Source: Aequorivita vitellina (GTDB lineage Bacteria > Bacteroidota > Bacteroidia > Flavobacteriales > Flavobacteriaceae). From it: a stretch of 64,000 bases of DNA. Location of the stretch: positions 62,001 through 126,000 of the forward strand of contig NZ_JAIRBA010000005.1 in NCBI RefSeq assembly GCF_022008365.1. Reading direction: 5' to 3'. This document shows positions 7,652-17,054 of this stretch, in pieces (the stretch's first letter is position 1; each line of letters starts with the position of its first letter). The notes beneath the pieces were generated by a model that saw only the letters and a program-made list of their open reading frames with translations, was not told the origin of the DNA and ran no database searches. Position numbers and translations under genes: made by a program.

Positions 7652-8962
7652 TTAACCTCCGAAATCATCAAAACGAATGTTTTCGTCTGGGATTCCAAAA
7701 TCTTCACCCATCTTTTGAACTGCTTGGTTCATCAATGGTGGGCCACAGAAATAGAGCTCAATATCTTCGGGAGCTTCGTGGTGGTTTAAGTAATTATCAA
7801 TAACCACTTGGTGGATAAAGCCTACAAAACCGTCGCCTTCTTCGTCTTGCATATCCTTTTTCACTTTCCAGTTGTCCTCTTCGGCTGGTTCACTTAAAGC
7901 CAAATAGAATTTAAAGTTTGGAAATTCGGCCTCCAATTCTTTAAAGTGTTCTAAATAGAAAAGTTCTCTTTTAGAACGGCCTCCGTACCAATATGTAACT
8001 TTTCTACCGGTTTTAAGGGTTTTGAAAAGGTGGTATAAGTGCGAACGCATAGGTGCCATTCCGGCTCCACCACCTACGTAAAGCATTTCTGCTTCGGAAG
8101 GATTTATGAAGAATTCGCCATAAGGACCTGAAATTACAACCTTATCTCCTTCTTTACAGTTGAAGATATATGAAGAAGCTATCCCCGGATTTACATCCAT
8201 CCATCCGCCTTTAGCACGGTCAAATGGTGGAGTTGCAATACGAACGTTAAGCATAATTTCGCGACCTTCTGCTGGGTACGAAGCCATAGAGTAGGCTCTT
8301 TCAACAGTTTCGGTATTTTTCATTACAAGGGGCCAAAGTTTAAACTTATCCCACTCTTCTTGAAATTTATCGGGTCTTTCGTGTTCTTCGGGATGGGCAG
8401 TAATGTCCATATTCTCGAACTTAATTTCGCAAGGTGGAATTTCAATTTGAATATAACCTCCTGCTTTGTAATTCATATCTTCAGGGATTTCAACTACAAA
8501 TTCTTTAATAAATGAAGCAACGTTGTAATTTCTCACAACGGTGGCATCCCACTTTTTAATTCCGAAAACTTCTTCAGGAATTGTGATATTCATATCCTGC
8601 TTTACTTTCACTTGACAGGAAAGTCGCATTCCTTCTTGTAATTCTTTACGGGTAAAGTGAGGTGTTTCGGTAGGCAATGCTTCACCACCACCTTCAAGTA
8701 CATGGCATTCACATTGAATACAAGTTCCACCACCACCACAAGCTGATGGCAGGAATATTTTTTCACCACCCAAAGTAGATAATAGTGAACCACCACTTTC
8801 TACTTCAATTACTTTTTCGTCATTAATGGTAATTTTTACTGGGCCAGAGGGTGAAAGCTTCTGTTTGGTAAAAAGTAATAATGACACCAATAGTAGGGTT
8901 AGCACCAAAAAGGCAATAACCGTTACTATTATAACTCCTAATGTACTTACTGCTAAAAACAT
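7652..8962 (-). CDS. nqrF: Na+-translocating NADH-quinone reductase subunit F
   Basis: NqrF is the NADH-oxidising entry point of the pump. This 436-residue copy has an N-terminal membrane helix (residues 5-32), a [2Fe-2S] ferredoxin domain with ligands C75, C81, C84 and C116, and a C-terminal FAD/NADH reductase module. In that module [12 protein letters not shown] is the FAD-binding RxYS motif, and [15 protein letters not shown] and [11 protein letters not shown] bind NAD. It is last in the nqrABCDEF operon, separated from nqrE by 1 base, and is followed by a terminator. Confidence 0.97.
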   Translation of the reverse strand: MFLAVSTLGVIIVTVIAFLVLTLLLVSLLLFTKQKLSPSGPVKITINDEKVIEVESGGSLLSTLGGEKIFLPSACGGGGTCIQCECHVLEGGGEALPTETPHFTRKELQEGMRLSCQVKVKQDMNITIPEEVFGIKKWDATVVRNYNVASFIKEFVVEIPEDMNYKAGGYIQIEIPPCEIKFENMDITAHPEEHERPDKFQEEWDKFKLWPLVMKNTETVERAYSMASYPAEGREIMLNVRIATPPFDRAKGGWMDVNPGIASSYIFNCKEGDKVVISGPYGEFFINPSEAEMLYVGGGAGMAPMRSHLYHLFKTLKTGRKVTYWYGGRSKRELFYLEHFKELEAEFPNFKFYLALSEPAEEDNWKVKKDMQDEEGDGFVGFIHQVVIDNYLNHHEAPEDIELYFCGPPLMNQAVQKMGEDFGIPDENIRFDDFGG

Positions 8963-8963
8963 A

Positions 8964-9704
8964 CTATTGCTTCGTTATAGTTGAAACTTTTACGGTTTCT
9001 TCGGTTTCTATATTGTCTTGTTGAATCTGTTCTGTCTGCATTCCCACATTTTCAGGATTTCCGTCTAATGAAGGAGTTGATTCGTCGCCACCTGTTAGCA
9101 TACCACCAAAACTCATAAAGCCGATGGCCATCAAGCCTGTGATAATAAATGTAATTCCTAGGCCTCGCAAAGGAGCGGGAACATTAGAATAACGTATTTT
9201 TTCGCGAATGGCAGCAATCGCTAAAATTGCTAAAAACCACCCGATACCCGAACTAATACCATAATTTAAAGCCAAGCCTAAAGTAGGAATTTCTCTAGAT
9301 TGCATAAATAACGAACCTCCTAAAATGGCACAGTTTACAGCAATTAACGGAAGGAAAATACCTAAAGAGTTATAAAGTGAAGGTGAAAACTTTTCAACAA
9401 CTATTTCTACTAATTGCACCATCGTAGCGATAGTAGCAATAAAAAGAATGAAGGAAAGGAAACCTAAATCATACGAGGCGTATTCTTCGCCTAACCAAGA
9501 TAAAGCTCCGTCTCTTAAAATATACTGATCTAGCAGCCAGTTAATTGGCACGGTTACGGCAAGTACAAAAATTACCGCAGCGCCAAGACCTACAGCTGTT
9601 GCCACTTTTTTAGATACAGCTAGGTATGAACACATTCCGAGGAAGGTTGCAAATACCATGTTATCTATAAAGATTGATTTAAAAAATAACTCTACGTGTT
9701 CCAT
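8964..9704 (-). CDS. nqrE: Na+-translocating NADH-quinone reductase subunit E
   Basis: An integral membrane subunit with six predicted helices. [15 protein letters not shown] in the first half and [11 protein letters not shown] in the second carry the two conserved cysteines that bind the intramembrane iron centre shared with NqrD. At 246 residues it is about 40 longer than the usual ~200; the extra part is an acidic glutamine- and threonine-rich cytoplasmic or periplasmic tail after residue 205. A 67-base gap containing a hairpin separates it from nqrD. Confidence 0.96.
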   Translation of the reverse strand: MEHVELFFKSIFIDNMVFATFLGMCSYLAVSKKVATAVGLGAAVIFVLAVTVPINWLLDQYILRDGALSWLGEEYASYDLGFLSFILFIATIATMVQLVEIVVEKFSPSLYNSLGIFLPLIAVNCAILGGSLFMQSREIPTLGLALNYGISSGIGWFLAILAIAAIREKIRYSNVPAPLRGLGITFIITGLMAIGFMSFGGMLTGGDESTPSLDGNPENVGMQTEQIQQDNIETEETVKVSTITKQ

Positions 9705-9736
9705 TTTTTTGAGTATTCAGTTTGCAGAAACTTTTA

Positions 9737-9755
9737 GCAGTAGGACACCTACTGT
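9737..9755 (-). other. Intercistronic hairpin between nqrD and nqrE
   Basis: CAGTAGG and CCTACTG form a perfect 7-base stem with a 3-base loop (9738-9754) in the only sizeable gap inside the nqr operon. There is no T-run, so it is not a typical terminator. It could stabilise or process the transcript (inference). Confidence 0.45.
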
Positions 9756-9771
9756 GTTCGTGCCAATTTTG

Positions 9772-10416
9772 TTATTCCTCTATTAAGTCTTTATTTTGTG
9801 CGCGTTGCACCCAGATAATTAATCCAACGATAATTAATGCCATTGGCGACAATAACATAAAGCCGTTATTCTCGTAACCTATGGCGTAAAGCCCGGTTTT
9901 TGAAATGGGATCGCCCAATACTTGGATACCCAATAAAGTTCCAGAGCCTAAAAGTTCGCGGAAAAAGCCAACGATTATAAGTATTACACCATAACCAGCT
10001 GCGTTTCCAATTCCATCTAAGAAAGAGCGCCAAGGTCCGTTCCCCAAGGCAAAAGCTTCAAAACGCCCCATAATAATACAGTTGGTAATAATAAGACCAA
10101 TAAAAACGGAAAGCTCTTTACTTAAGGAATAGGCAAAGGCTTTCAAAACTTGATCTACAATTATTACAAGTGCTGCTACAACCACCAATTGCACTATAAT
10201 TCTAATTTTTGACGGTATAACATTTCGCATTAGTGAGATAACGACGTTTCCAATACCAAGTACAGCAATAACCGAAATGGCCATTACGATAGATGCTTTT
10301 AATTGTGCTGTAATAGCTAATGCAGAACAGATGCCCAAAACCTGAATGGTAATTGGGTTATTGTCTGCCAATGGATCTAGGATTAACCGACTGTCTTTTT
10401 TTGATAGCAATGCCAT
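9772..10416 (-). CDS. nqrD: Na+-translocating NADH-quinone reductase subunit D
   Basis: A 214-residue membrane subunit with six predicted helices, homologous to NqrE in inverted topology. Its conserved cysteines are visible in VLGICSALAIT and ITNCIIMGRFEAFAL, the pair that contributes to the shared intramembrane [2Fe-2S] centre. DGIGNAAGYGVILI and FRELLGSGTLLG are characteristic of the NqrD/RnfE family. It starts 3 bases after nqrC and is the usual length. Confidence 0.97.
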   Translation of the reverse strand: MALLSKKDSRLILDPLADNNPITIQVLGICSALAITAQLKASIVMAISVIAVLGIGNVVISLMRNVIPSKIRIIVQLVVVAALVIIVDQVLKAFAYSLSKELSVFIGLIITNCIIMGRFEAFALGNGPWRSFLDGIGNAAGYGVILIIVGFFRELLGSGTLLGIQVLGDPISKTGLYAIGYENNGFMLLSPMALIIVGLIIWVQRAQNKDLIEE

Positions 10417-10419
10417 AAT

Positions 10420-11169
10420 TTATTGAATTAAAGATTTTAGGTAAGGCAAGTACATTCGTACGTCCTTTTTTATCATTGCTGTTACCCCATCACCAGTAAT
10501 GGTGGCTCCTGCAATGGCATCAACCTTATTGTCTGTTTTATTTTCGTTTATTGGGTCGTTATTTCCCTTTGCGACAGTTATGCCTTTAAAGGCATCACCA
10601 TCCATTATATTTTCGCCAGTAAAGTCGTCCATAAAGTAGCGTTGTTTAATCTCAGCTCCCAAACCAGGCGTTTCACCTGCGTGGTCGAAAAACACCCCTT
10701 GTACTACTAATGATTTATCTACAGCTACAAAACCCCAAATAGCATCCCATAAACCTTTTCCTCTCATAGGAATTATATATAAAGTCTGGCCGTCCTTTTC
10801 ACCTATAAACAGTGGTAGTCTACGTTGGTAATTTGGATCCTTTGCTTTTGTTTCTTCTTTTTTAATATCTATTAAATAAGCTTCCGGATCTTCAGTTACG
10901 TCGTCGCCTTGAATAACCAACTGTTTTTTAATATTAGCTGCAAAAGCTTCTTCAACTTTACTGGTAGCGATAAAGTTTACATCGCCATCGCCTTCATTTT
11001 CGTTTACACCCATTGCGTATAGAATGTTTTGCATTTTCTCAAAACGCTCATTAAGTGTTATCTTACTTTTAAGTCCTTGCGCAACGCCGGCCAAAAGAGA
11101 GCCAACTACAAGCACCATAATAATTGCAAAGATAATGGTGTATGAATTTTTATCTGTGTACTTCGCCAT
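10420..11169 (-). CDS. nqrC: Na+-translocating NADH-quinone reductase subunit C
   Basis: NqrC carries a covalent FMN on the periplasmic face. One N-terminal helix (residues 10-32) is followed by the FMN-binding domain. The flavinylation site is D217-A-I-A-G-A-T223, matching the ApbE target motif (Dxx[S/T/A]GAT), with Thr223 as acceptor. GLWDAIWGFVAVDKS and HAGETPGLGAEI are conserved domain motifs. The length of 249 residues is normal. It overlaps neither neighbour (2 bases from nqrB, 3 from nqrD). Confidence 0.97.
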   Translation of the reverse strand: MAKYTDKNSYTIIFAIIMVLVVGSLLAGVAQGLKSKITLNERFEKMQNILYAMGVNENEGDGDVNFIATSKVEEAFAANIKKQLVIQGDDVTEDPEAYLIDIKKEETKAKDPNYQRRLPLFIGEKDGQTLYIIPMRGKGLWDAIWGFVAVDKSLVVQGVFFDHAGETPGLGAEIKQRYFMDDFTGENIMDGDAFKGITVAKGNNDPINENKTDNKVDAIAGATITGDGVTAMIKKDVRMYLPYLKSLIQ

Positions 11170-11171
11170 GA

Positions 11172-12371
11172 TTACGCTGTTTTTGCTTTTAAACGTTTCA
11201 ATCTCTTCTTAATATTTCCTTTTAACACATAGTGATCTATGGTTGGTGCAAATACATTCATCAACAGAATTGCAAGCATCACGCCTTCAGGGTATGCTGG
11301 GTTAAATACCCGAATTAAAACCGATATAAAACCGATAAAGAAACCATAAATCCATTTTCCCTTGTTGGTTTGCGAAGCCGTTACGGGGTCTGTGGCCATG
11401 TAAACAATACCAAAAGCCAATCCGCCTATTACTAGATGATGCCAGAAAGTTTCGCTCATTAAGCCGTAGAAACTACTGCCTTGTTGAATCCAACCTTGAT
11501 CTACTACACCGTTAAAAATTAGCCCCATTACAATGGCTCCAATTACTGCGGAGAGCATAATACGCCAGCTGCCAACTTTAGTGAAAATTAAAAATGCAGC
11601 ACCAATTAAAATAAGGAAGGTAGAAGTTTCGCCTACCGAGCCTGGGATAAAGCCCCAAAAACTATCCCAAATACTATAAATAGGTTCGTGATTTTGTGCT
11701 AAACTCCCAAGAATGGTTTCGCCAGAAATAGCATCTGGTTGCCCGGCCATTTCTTTTGCGCCGTGTACCCAAACTTTATCGCCACTCATCCAAGTAGGAT
11801 ATGCGAAGAAGAGGAAAGCACGGATGGTTAAAGCGGGGTTGAGTATATTCATTCCCGTTCCTCCAAAAACTTCCTTTCCGATAACTACACCGAAGATTAC
11901 CGCAACGGTGAGCATCCAAAGTGGAATATCAATAGGAACGATAAGCGGCACTAGCATTCCGGTAACCAAATAACCTTCTTCCACTTCATGGCCTTTAATT
12001 ACAGCAAAAATAAATTCTACGCCAAGCCCTACCAAATACGAAACAATTACCAACGGTAAGACCGTCCAAGCACCCAAGATAAAATTATCCCAAGTAAAAA
12101 AATTGCCTAACGGATCTAATCGCAAGGTAGCATCGATAGCTGCGTAGTGTTGGTAACCTGCGTTAAAAATTCCGAAGATTAAACACGGAACTAGCGCCAT
12201 AATAACCGTATTCATGGTTCGCTTTAAATCGTCTGCTGCGCGAACATGCGAGCCAGAATGTGTAGTTTCATTCGGCGTATATAAAAAGGTATGCAGTGCA
12301 TTAAATGCAGGGGCCATTTTAGTGCCCTTGTATTTTTCCTTTAGCTTATGTAAATTCTGTTTCAATCCCAT
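11172..12371 (-). CDS. nqrB: Na+-translocating NADH-quinone reductase subunit B
   Basis: NqrB is the main membrane subunit and forms part of the Na+ pathway; it carries a covalent FMN and riboflavin. The 399-residue protein has about ten predicted helices (first at residues 53-75). GTGMNILNPALTIRAFLFFAYP is a family hallmark, of which the first part is seen at about residues 178-190. The expected flavinylation site reads D213-A-I-S216-G-E218-T219: the acceptor threonine is present, but the usual alanine is a glutamate. It is preceded by nqrA with a 35-base gap. Confidence 0.96.
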   Translation of the reverse strand: MGLKQNLHKLKEKYKGTKMAPAFNALHTFLYTPNETTHSGSHVRAADDLKRTMNTVIMALVPCLIFGIFNAGYQHYAAIDATLRLDPLGNFFTWDNFILGAWTVLPLVIVSYLVGLGVEFIFAVIKGHEVEEGYLVTGMLVPLIVPIDIPLWMLTVAVIFGVVIGKEVFGGTGMNILNPALTIRAFLFFAYPTWMSGDKVWVHGAKEMAGQPDAISGETILGSLAQNHEPIYSIWDSFWGFIPGSVGETSTFLILIGAAFLIFTKVGSWRIMLSAVIGAIVMGLIFNGVVDQGWIQQGSSFYGLMSETFWHHLVIGGLAFGIVYMATDPVTASQTNKGKWIYGFFIGFISVLIRVFNPAYPEGVMLAILLMNVFAPTIDHYVLKGNIKKRLKRLKAKTA

Positions 12372-12406
12372 ATACTACGTATTTTTCATTTTTTCAAAAT
12401 GAATAA

Positions 12407-13756
12407 TTATCCAATTTCTTTATACATTAAATCAAGACCGTTCCTAATAATTTGTTGATGTGGTTGCTTACTTACGCAAATAAATTCGGTAAGTGCAAAA
12501 TCTTCGGGAGCCACTTCGTACATTCCCAAAGCTTCCATTTCATCTAAATCTTGAATCATACAAGATTTCAGCATTTGTAATGGATACATATCTAGTGGAA
12601 AAACTTCTTCGTAATTACCTGTTACAACAAAATTACGGTGCTCCCCATTGGTATTAGTATCGAGATCGTAAACCTTATTAGGCATTAGCCAAGAAAATGT
12701 AAGTGCTCTTGAAGTCGATATTTTATCGAATACGGGTTTGTTCCAACCAAAAAGTTCATAATCGTCTCCTTCAGGAATTACCGATACGGTATTACTATAG
12801 TAACCCAAATAGCCTTTAGGCGAAATTTTTTGTCCCGTAAGCACGTCGCCACTAATAACACGAACGTTTTCGTCTTTTAGTCCAGAATCGTATATAAAGG
12901 TTGAGACCTCAGCACCAATTCGGGTTCTGTAATATTTAGGAGTATTTACCTCAGATCCGGCAAGTGCAACAATACGTTCGGCGTTAAATTTACCTGTAAG
13001 TAGCAATTCACCAATTATTACTAGATCCTGTGGCGCCACTGTCCATATAACCTCACCTTTATTAACTGGGCCTATCTTGTTTATTTGTGTACCTACATTT
13101 CCTGCAGGATGCGGACCAGAAACGCGATGAAGTGCGATGTCTTTCATTGCCTTAAATGGAGAATCTCCACTTTTAGGAATGCTTACGTGCACTTGCCCTT
13201 TGGTAAGTTTGCTAAGGGCAGTTAACGCAGCCTGTAGCTCATTTTCTTTTCCGTGTAACGAAAAATCTAAATCGTTTGCCAACGGGGCTGTGCTAAAACC
13301 AGAAATAAAAATATCTCTAGGCTCCTGCTCTGTGTCTGCAATTATCGCGTACGGACGTTGCATAATAAACGGCCAACAGCCAGCCTCTAACAAGCGGGCT
13401 TTAATTTCAGCACCGGAAGCAGTTGGATTTAACACTCCAAATTCTTTAAAAGAATCCTGCGCATCTGCTTCAATAGAGATTTCAGTAATAACACGTTTTG
13501 CGCCGCGTGAAATTTTAGTAAGTGTTCCGCTAACGGGCGAAACAAACTTTACAATTTCATTGTTCTTTGAGTAGAAAATGGTTTCACCAGCCTGAACTTT
13601 TCCACCTTCTTTAACCACCATTTTAGGGGTGATGAGATGAAAATCGGAAGGTCTTATTGCGAAAGTTCTCGATCGCGGAGCGTTTGACAAGGTTTTATCT
13701 GCGTCGCCCTGTAATTTAATGGTAAGACCTTTTTTAATTTTAATGTCTTTGGACAT
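12407..13756 (-). CDS. nqrA: Na+-translocating NADH-quinone reductase subunit A
   Basis: A 449-residue peripheral subunit implicated in quinone binding. It opens with KIKKGLTIKLQG, and GPHPAGNVGTQINKIGPVNKGEV and the C-terminal CMIQDLDEMEALGMYEVAPED segment are hallmarks of the family; no covalent cofactor is expected. It is first in the operon and has a promoter at 13831-13862. The menaquinone this pump would reduce is finished by UbiE, encoded at 39169. Confidence 0.97.
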   Translation of the reverse strand: MSKDIKIKKGLTIKLQGDADKTLSNAPRSRTFAIRPSDFHLITPKMVVKEGGKVQAGETIFYSKNNEIVKFVSPVSGTLTKISRGAKRVITEISIEADAQDSFKEFGVLNPTASGAEIKARLLEAGCWPFIMQRPYAIIADTEQEPRDIFISGFSTAPLANDLDFSLHGKENELQAALTALSKLTKGQVHVSIPKSGDSPFKAMKDIALHRVSGPHPAGNVGTQINKIGPVNKGEVIWTVAPQDLVIIGELLLTGKFNAERIVALAGSEVNTPKYYRTRIGAEVSTFIYDSGLKDENVRVISGDVLTGQKISPKGYLGYYSNTVSVIPEGDDYELFGWNKPVFDKISTSRALTFSWLMPNKVYDLDTNTNGEHRNFVVTGNYEEVFPLDMYPLQMLKSCMIQDLDEMEALGMYEVAPEDFALTEFICVSKQPHQQIIRNGLDLMYKEIG

Positions 13757-14203
13757 AAATATGGATATTAATAATGCCTTTTTAACACCCGCTAATCCCT
13801 CAAATTATACCATCGGGGACTACGGGCGTGCAAATTTATAAATTAAAACCCTCATTGCACAACAAAAGGGTATAATTTTCTGTGTTAAAAGGCAGGGTAT
13901 TCTATATAAAATGATTTTAAATTATAGAATACACTATTAAATGAAAAAGATTTTAAAAATTGTTTGCTAATAAATTTCAATTCAGATTGATAGCAATATG
14001 ACCAAGCGTTGTCTTTAGCTCGAAACAGTTTGTTGAATATTCCACAAAAATAGAATACAGCTAATCCGTTTTATAAAGCTTTATTTAACAATCGTTCAAA
14101 TAAAGGAAGAATTTTCACCGAAGAATAAAACATGAATGGCTTTCCACAACCTGCGCGCGTAAGAGGCACAAATTTTGTTATCTTAGCTTTTTAAACCACT
14201 GTT
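13757..14203. other. Divergent intergenic region between nqrA and the T9SS plug gene
   Basis: These 447 bases hold the nqr promoter at the left end and a weak box at the right end (TATCTTAG near 14179, 18 bases before the plug-protein ATG). The middle is AT-rich, without a convincing ORF, tRNA or strong hairpin. Confidence 0.5.
13831..13862 (-). promoter_or_regulatory. Promoter of the nqrABCDEF operon
   Basis: On the minus strand TTG (13862-13860) is followed after 21 bases by TAAATTTG (13838-13831), an exact TAnnTTTG box. This matches the Bacteroidota primary sigma consensus. It gives a leader of about 70 bases before nqrA. Confidence 0.65.
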
Positions 14204-15457
14204 ATGTTAAAAACGCTTTCAGCCGCATTTCTCTTTATATTATCTGTCTTTCCTGCATTTTCGCAAATTATTGAAAAAGTAGAGCCCACTTACATTAGCA
14301 CCATTCAATTTCGTGGAGCAACAGACCTCAGCCAATTGCCAATAATTAATTTAGGCAACAATTTGCAACTATCTTTTGACGCCTTAAATGGTGAAGAAGA
14401 AGATTTTTACTATACAATTACACATTACAATTTTGATTGGACACCAAGCGATCTGTCCAAAAGTGAATATTTAGATGGTTTTGACGATGTGCGAATTCAA
14501 GATTACCAAAACTCGTTAAATACGCTTCAAATATACTCGCATTACGAACTATCTATTCCCAATCGCGATACGCGTGCTATTAAAAAAAGTGGGAATTACT
14601 TACTTAGCATTTACAACAGCGACGGCGACCTTATATTTACGCGAAGATTTCTGGTTATTGAAAACATTGCATCGGTTGGGGTTGAAATTAAACGCGCGCG
14701 CGATTTGCGAGTAATTGAAGAGAAACAAGTTGTTCAGTTCACCGTAAATTCACCAAATTTATTATTGATAAACCCAAAACAAACGGTAAAAACCTTGGTG
14801 TTACAAAACAGCAACCTCAAAACAGCCATTACAGATCTTGTACCGCAATACACCATGGGCAACGAACTTATTTACAGATACGATAAAGAAGCATCTTTTG
14901 GTGGCGGGAATGAATTTCTGGCATTCGATAATAAGGATGAACGCTCAGCATCAAACGGTGTGCGCTCTATACAAGTTACAGATGTTTACGAAAATTACTT
15001 ATATACAAATATTTCAAGATACAACCGGCCGTACACCTATAACCCAGATATAAACGGAAATTTTGTAGTGCGAAACATCGACGCCCAAAACCAAAATATT
15101 GAAGCCGAATACGTTCGCATGCATTTTAATCTTCAGTATTTTGAAGATCTTGGCGATAAGGAAATACACCTTTACGGCAATTTTAACAACTGGACTATTG
15201 ACGGGAGTACGTATATGAAATACGACCCAAAAAGCGACACCTACCGCACTACTCGCTTGTTTAAACAAGGGTTTTACAACTATAAATATGTTGTAGTAAA
15301 TAGAGACGGAACCATAGACCCGGGGGCTGTAAGTGGCGATTTTTGGCAAACCGAAAACAACTATACCGTAATTGTATATTTTCGTGATTTAGGTGCTCGA
15401 TATGACCGCATAATTGGCGTGGGTTACGCCAACTCTACCAATATTAGCAACAATTGA
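14204..15457 (+). CDS. Type IX secretion system plug protein (DUF5103)
   Basis: A 417-residue periplasmic/outer-membrane protein with a cleavable signal (ends FPAFSQ) and a DUF5103 domain. The family corresponds to the Plug protein that closes the SprA translocon of the type IX secretion system in Flavobacterium. Recognisable pieces are TIQFRGATDLSQLPIINLG at the start and FDWTPSDLSKSEYLDGFDD at about residue 80; the C-terminal half (from about 300) has a NFNNWTIDGS... carbohydrate-module-like strand set. porT lies 25 kb away in the window. It stands first in a run with DUF3667 and apaG. Confidence 0.85.
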   Translation: MLKTLSAAFLFILSVFPAFSQIIEKVEPTYISTIQFRGATDLSQLPIINLGNNLQLSFDALNGEEEDFYYTITHYNFDWTPSDLSKSEYLDGFDDVRIQDYQNSLNTLQIYSHYELSIPNRDTRAIKKSGNYLLSIYNSDGDLIFTRRFLVIENIASVGVEIKRARDLRVIEEKQVVQFTVNSPNLLLINPKQTVKTLVLQNSNLKTAITDLVPQYTMGNELIYRYDKEASFGGGNEFLAFDNKDERSASNGVRSIQVTDVYENYLYTNISRYNRPYTYNPDINGNFVVRNIDAQNQNIEAEYVRMHFNLQYFEDLGDKEIHLYGNFNNWTIDGSTYMKYDPKSDTYRTTRLFKQGFYNYKYVVVNRDGTIDPGAVSGDFWQTENNYTVIVYFRDLGARYDRIIGVGYANSTNISNN

Positions 15458-15500
15458 ATTATGAAAATTTGACTTGAAACTCTAACTATTTTATTTTGCT

Positions 15501-16601
15501 ATGAAACGCAAAAATAACAAATACGTTACCGAAAGAAAATCGTTACAATATCGTGGCACCAAGTGCCTCAATTGCGAACAGCCCATAGACAGGAGCGATG
15601 TTTACTGTTCGTATTGTTCACAAGTTAACAGCACCAAACAACTTTCATTTACAGATTTCGTCGACCAATTTTTTAGCAGCATTTTTGTTTATGATTCGCG
15701 CCTGCGAAGCACACTCAAAGATTTATTATTTCGCCCGGGTGTAATTACACGCAACTACGTAAAAGGGCAACGATTAAAATATGCCAATCCTTTTCGGTTT
15801 TTTCTTAGCGTATCAATTATTTACTTTTTAATAAATGGCTTGCTAAATGTTGTAAATACAGACACTACTAAGAGTGAAGCCAACCAAAATTTTATTGCCA
15901 ACGCCAAGGATCGCGCAATCTTAGATTCGTTAGGATTAAACGTGACAACAACGCCAGAAGCCATTAAAATAGTAGATAGCATTAAAAACCAAAAACCAGA
16001 CACTCCCTTAAAATATTTTTCAGACAGGCAGTTAGACTCTTTGCCTTTTTTTGAAAGTTATTCAAAGCGGCTAACATTATATAATAGCTTTTACGAAAAG
16101 TATAAAATTAAAAATGCCGAAGTAGCATTAGACAGCCTACATCATAAAAATACAGCTCTCAACAAATGGGTTTATTCAAAAAATGCAACAGTAGAAAAAA
16201 TTAGGGAGAACCCTTCAGCATTTATTAGTTATGTAATCTCGAAGGTGCCTTTTTTTCTATTTTTTTACGCTCCGCTATTTGCCTTGTTTTTCTGGTTAAT
16301 TTATTCCTGTAAGAAGTACACTTATATGGAGCATATGGTTTTTATATTCCATATTTTCAGTTTTATATTTTTAGCCATGCTCCTATTTTTAGTTCCCGAC
16401 TTATTCCTGGGAGCGAATTTTTTTGTGAGTTGTTTATTTCTATTCTTAGGGCCAATTTATTTTTATAAAGCTTTGCGAAATTTTTACCAACAAAGCAGGA
16501 TTGTAACATTAATAAAATTTGTAATTTTAAACACTGTGTTTGGTATAGGTTTATCTATTACCGCAGTAATTTTTGTTATCGCAAGCGCAGCATTTTATTA
16601 A
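15501..16601 (+). CDS. DUF3667 membrane protein with zinc-ribbon start
   Basis: A 366-residue protein of the DUF3667 family. The N-terminal 45 residues hold a Cys4 ribbon (KCLNCEQ and YCSYCSQ), followed by the conserved FLFRPGVITRNYVKGQRLKY-type segment; here it reads LLFRPGVITRNYVKG. There are about five membrane helices: one near residue 98, then four from 248 to the end. The middle is a charged soluble loop. Function is unknown in the family. It is separated from apaG by 3 bases, so they are probably co-transcribed. Confidence 0.85.
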   Translation: MKRKNNKYVTERKSLQYRGTKCLNCEQPIDRSDVYCSYCSQVNSTKQLSFTDFVDQFFSSIFVYDSRLRSTLKDLLFRPGVITRNYVKGQRLKYANPFRFFLSVSIIYFLINGLLNVVNTDTTKSEANQNFIANAKDRAILDSLGLNVTTTPEAIKIVDSIKNQKPDTPLKYFSDRQLDSLPFFESYSKRLTLYNSFYEKYKIKNAEVALDSLHHKNTALNKWVYSKNATVEKIRENPSAFISYVISKVPFFLFFYAPLFALFFWLIYSCKKYTYMEHMVFIFHIFSFIFLAMLLFLVPDLFLGANFFVSCLFLFLGPIYFYKALRNFYQQSRIVTLIKFVILNTVFGIGLSITAVIFVIASAAFY

Positions 16602-16604
16602 GCC

Positions 16605-16991
16605 ATGGTACAACAAGTAACACAAGGGATTAAAATTTCGGTGAAAACCGAATTTGACGGCACGTTTTACAAAAACCGTAAAATACAGTATGCCTTTGCC
16701 TATAATGTAACGATTGAAAACCAAAGCAAAGATACCGTACAACTTACCTCGCGGCACTGGAAAATAAAGGACGCTCTTAACGTTACCGAAATTGTAGAAG
16801 GTGAAGGTGTTATAGGGCAAAAACCAATTCTTCATCCGGGCGAAAAACATATGTACACAAGCGGCTGTTTACTTTTATCTCCATTCGGCGCTATGAAAGG
16901 ATACTATAATATGGTAAACTATGCTACCACCCGCAGGTTTAGAGTTTCTATCCCACTCTTTAAATTAAGCGCTCCGTTCTCTATGAATTAA
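16605..16991 (+). CDS. apaG: ApaG family protein
   Basis: A 128-residue single-domain protein of the ApaG family, an immunoglobulin-like beta sandwich linked in other bacteria to Co2+/Mg2+ homeostasis and Ap4A metabolism. The core YAYN-type strand (YAFAYNVTIENQSKDTVQL), RHWKIKDA and GVIGQKPILHPGE loops are clear. The biochemical role is unsettled. It starts 3 bases after the DUF3667 gene. Confidence 0.93.
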   Translation: MVQQVTQGIKISVKTEFDGTFYKNRKIQYAFAYNVTIENQSKDTVQLTSRHWKIKDALNVTEIVEGEGVIGQKPILHPGEKHMYTSGCLLLSPFGAMKGYYNMVNYATTRRFRVSIPLFKLSAPFSMN

Positions 16992-17054
16992 TACAACGTT
17001 GAACCGAAACGCAAGGAAAATACTTTTTTGAAACGCTAACAGTACAAAGCGAGC

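Noticed and set aside
13137-13574. 145-codon plus-strand ORF opposite nqrA
   Set aside because: It is fully antisense to nqrA, whose protein is unmistakable, and its translation is low-complexity without family features.
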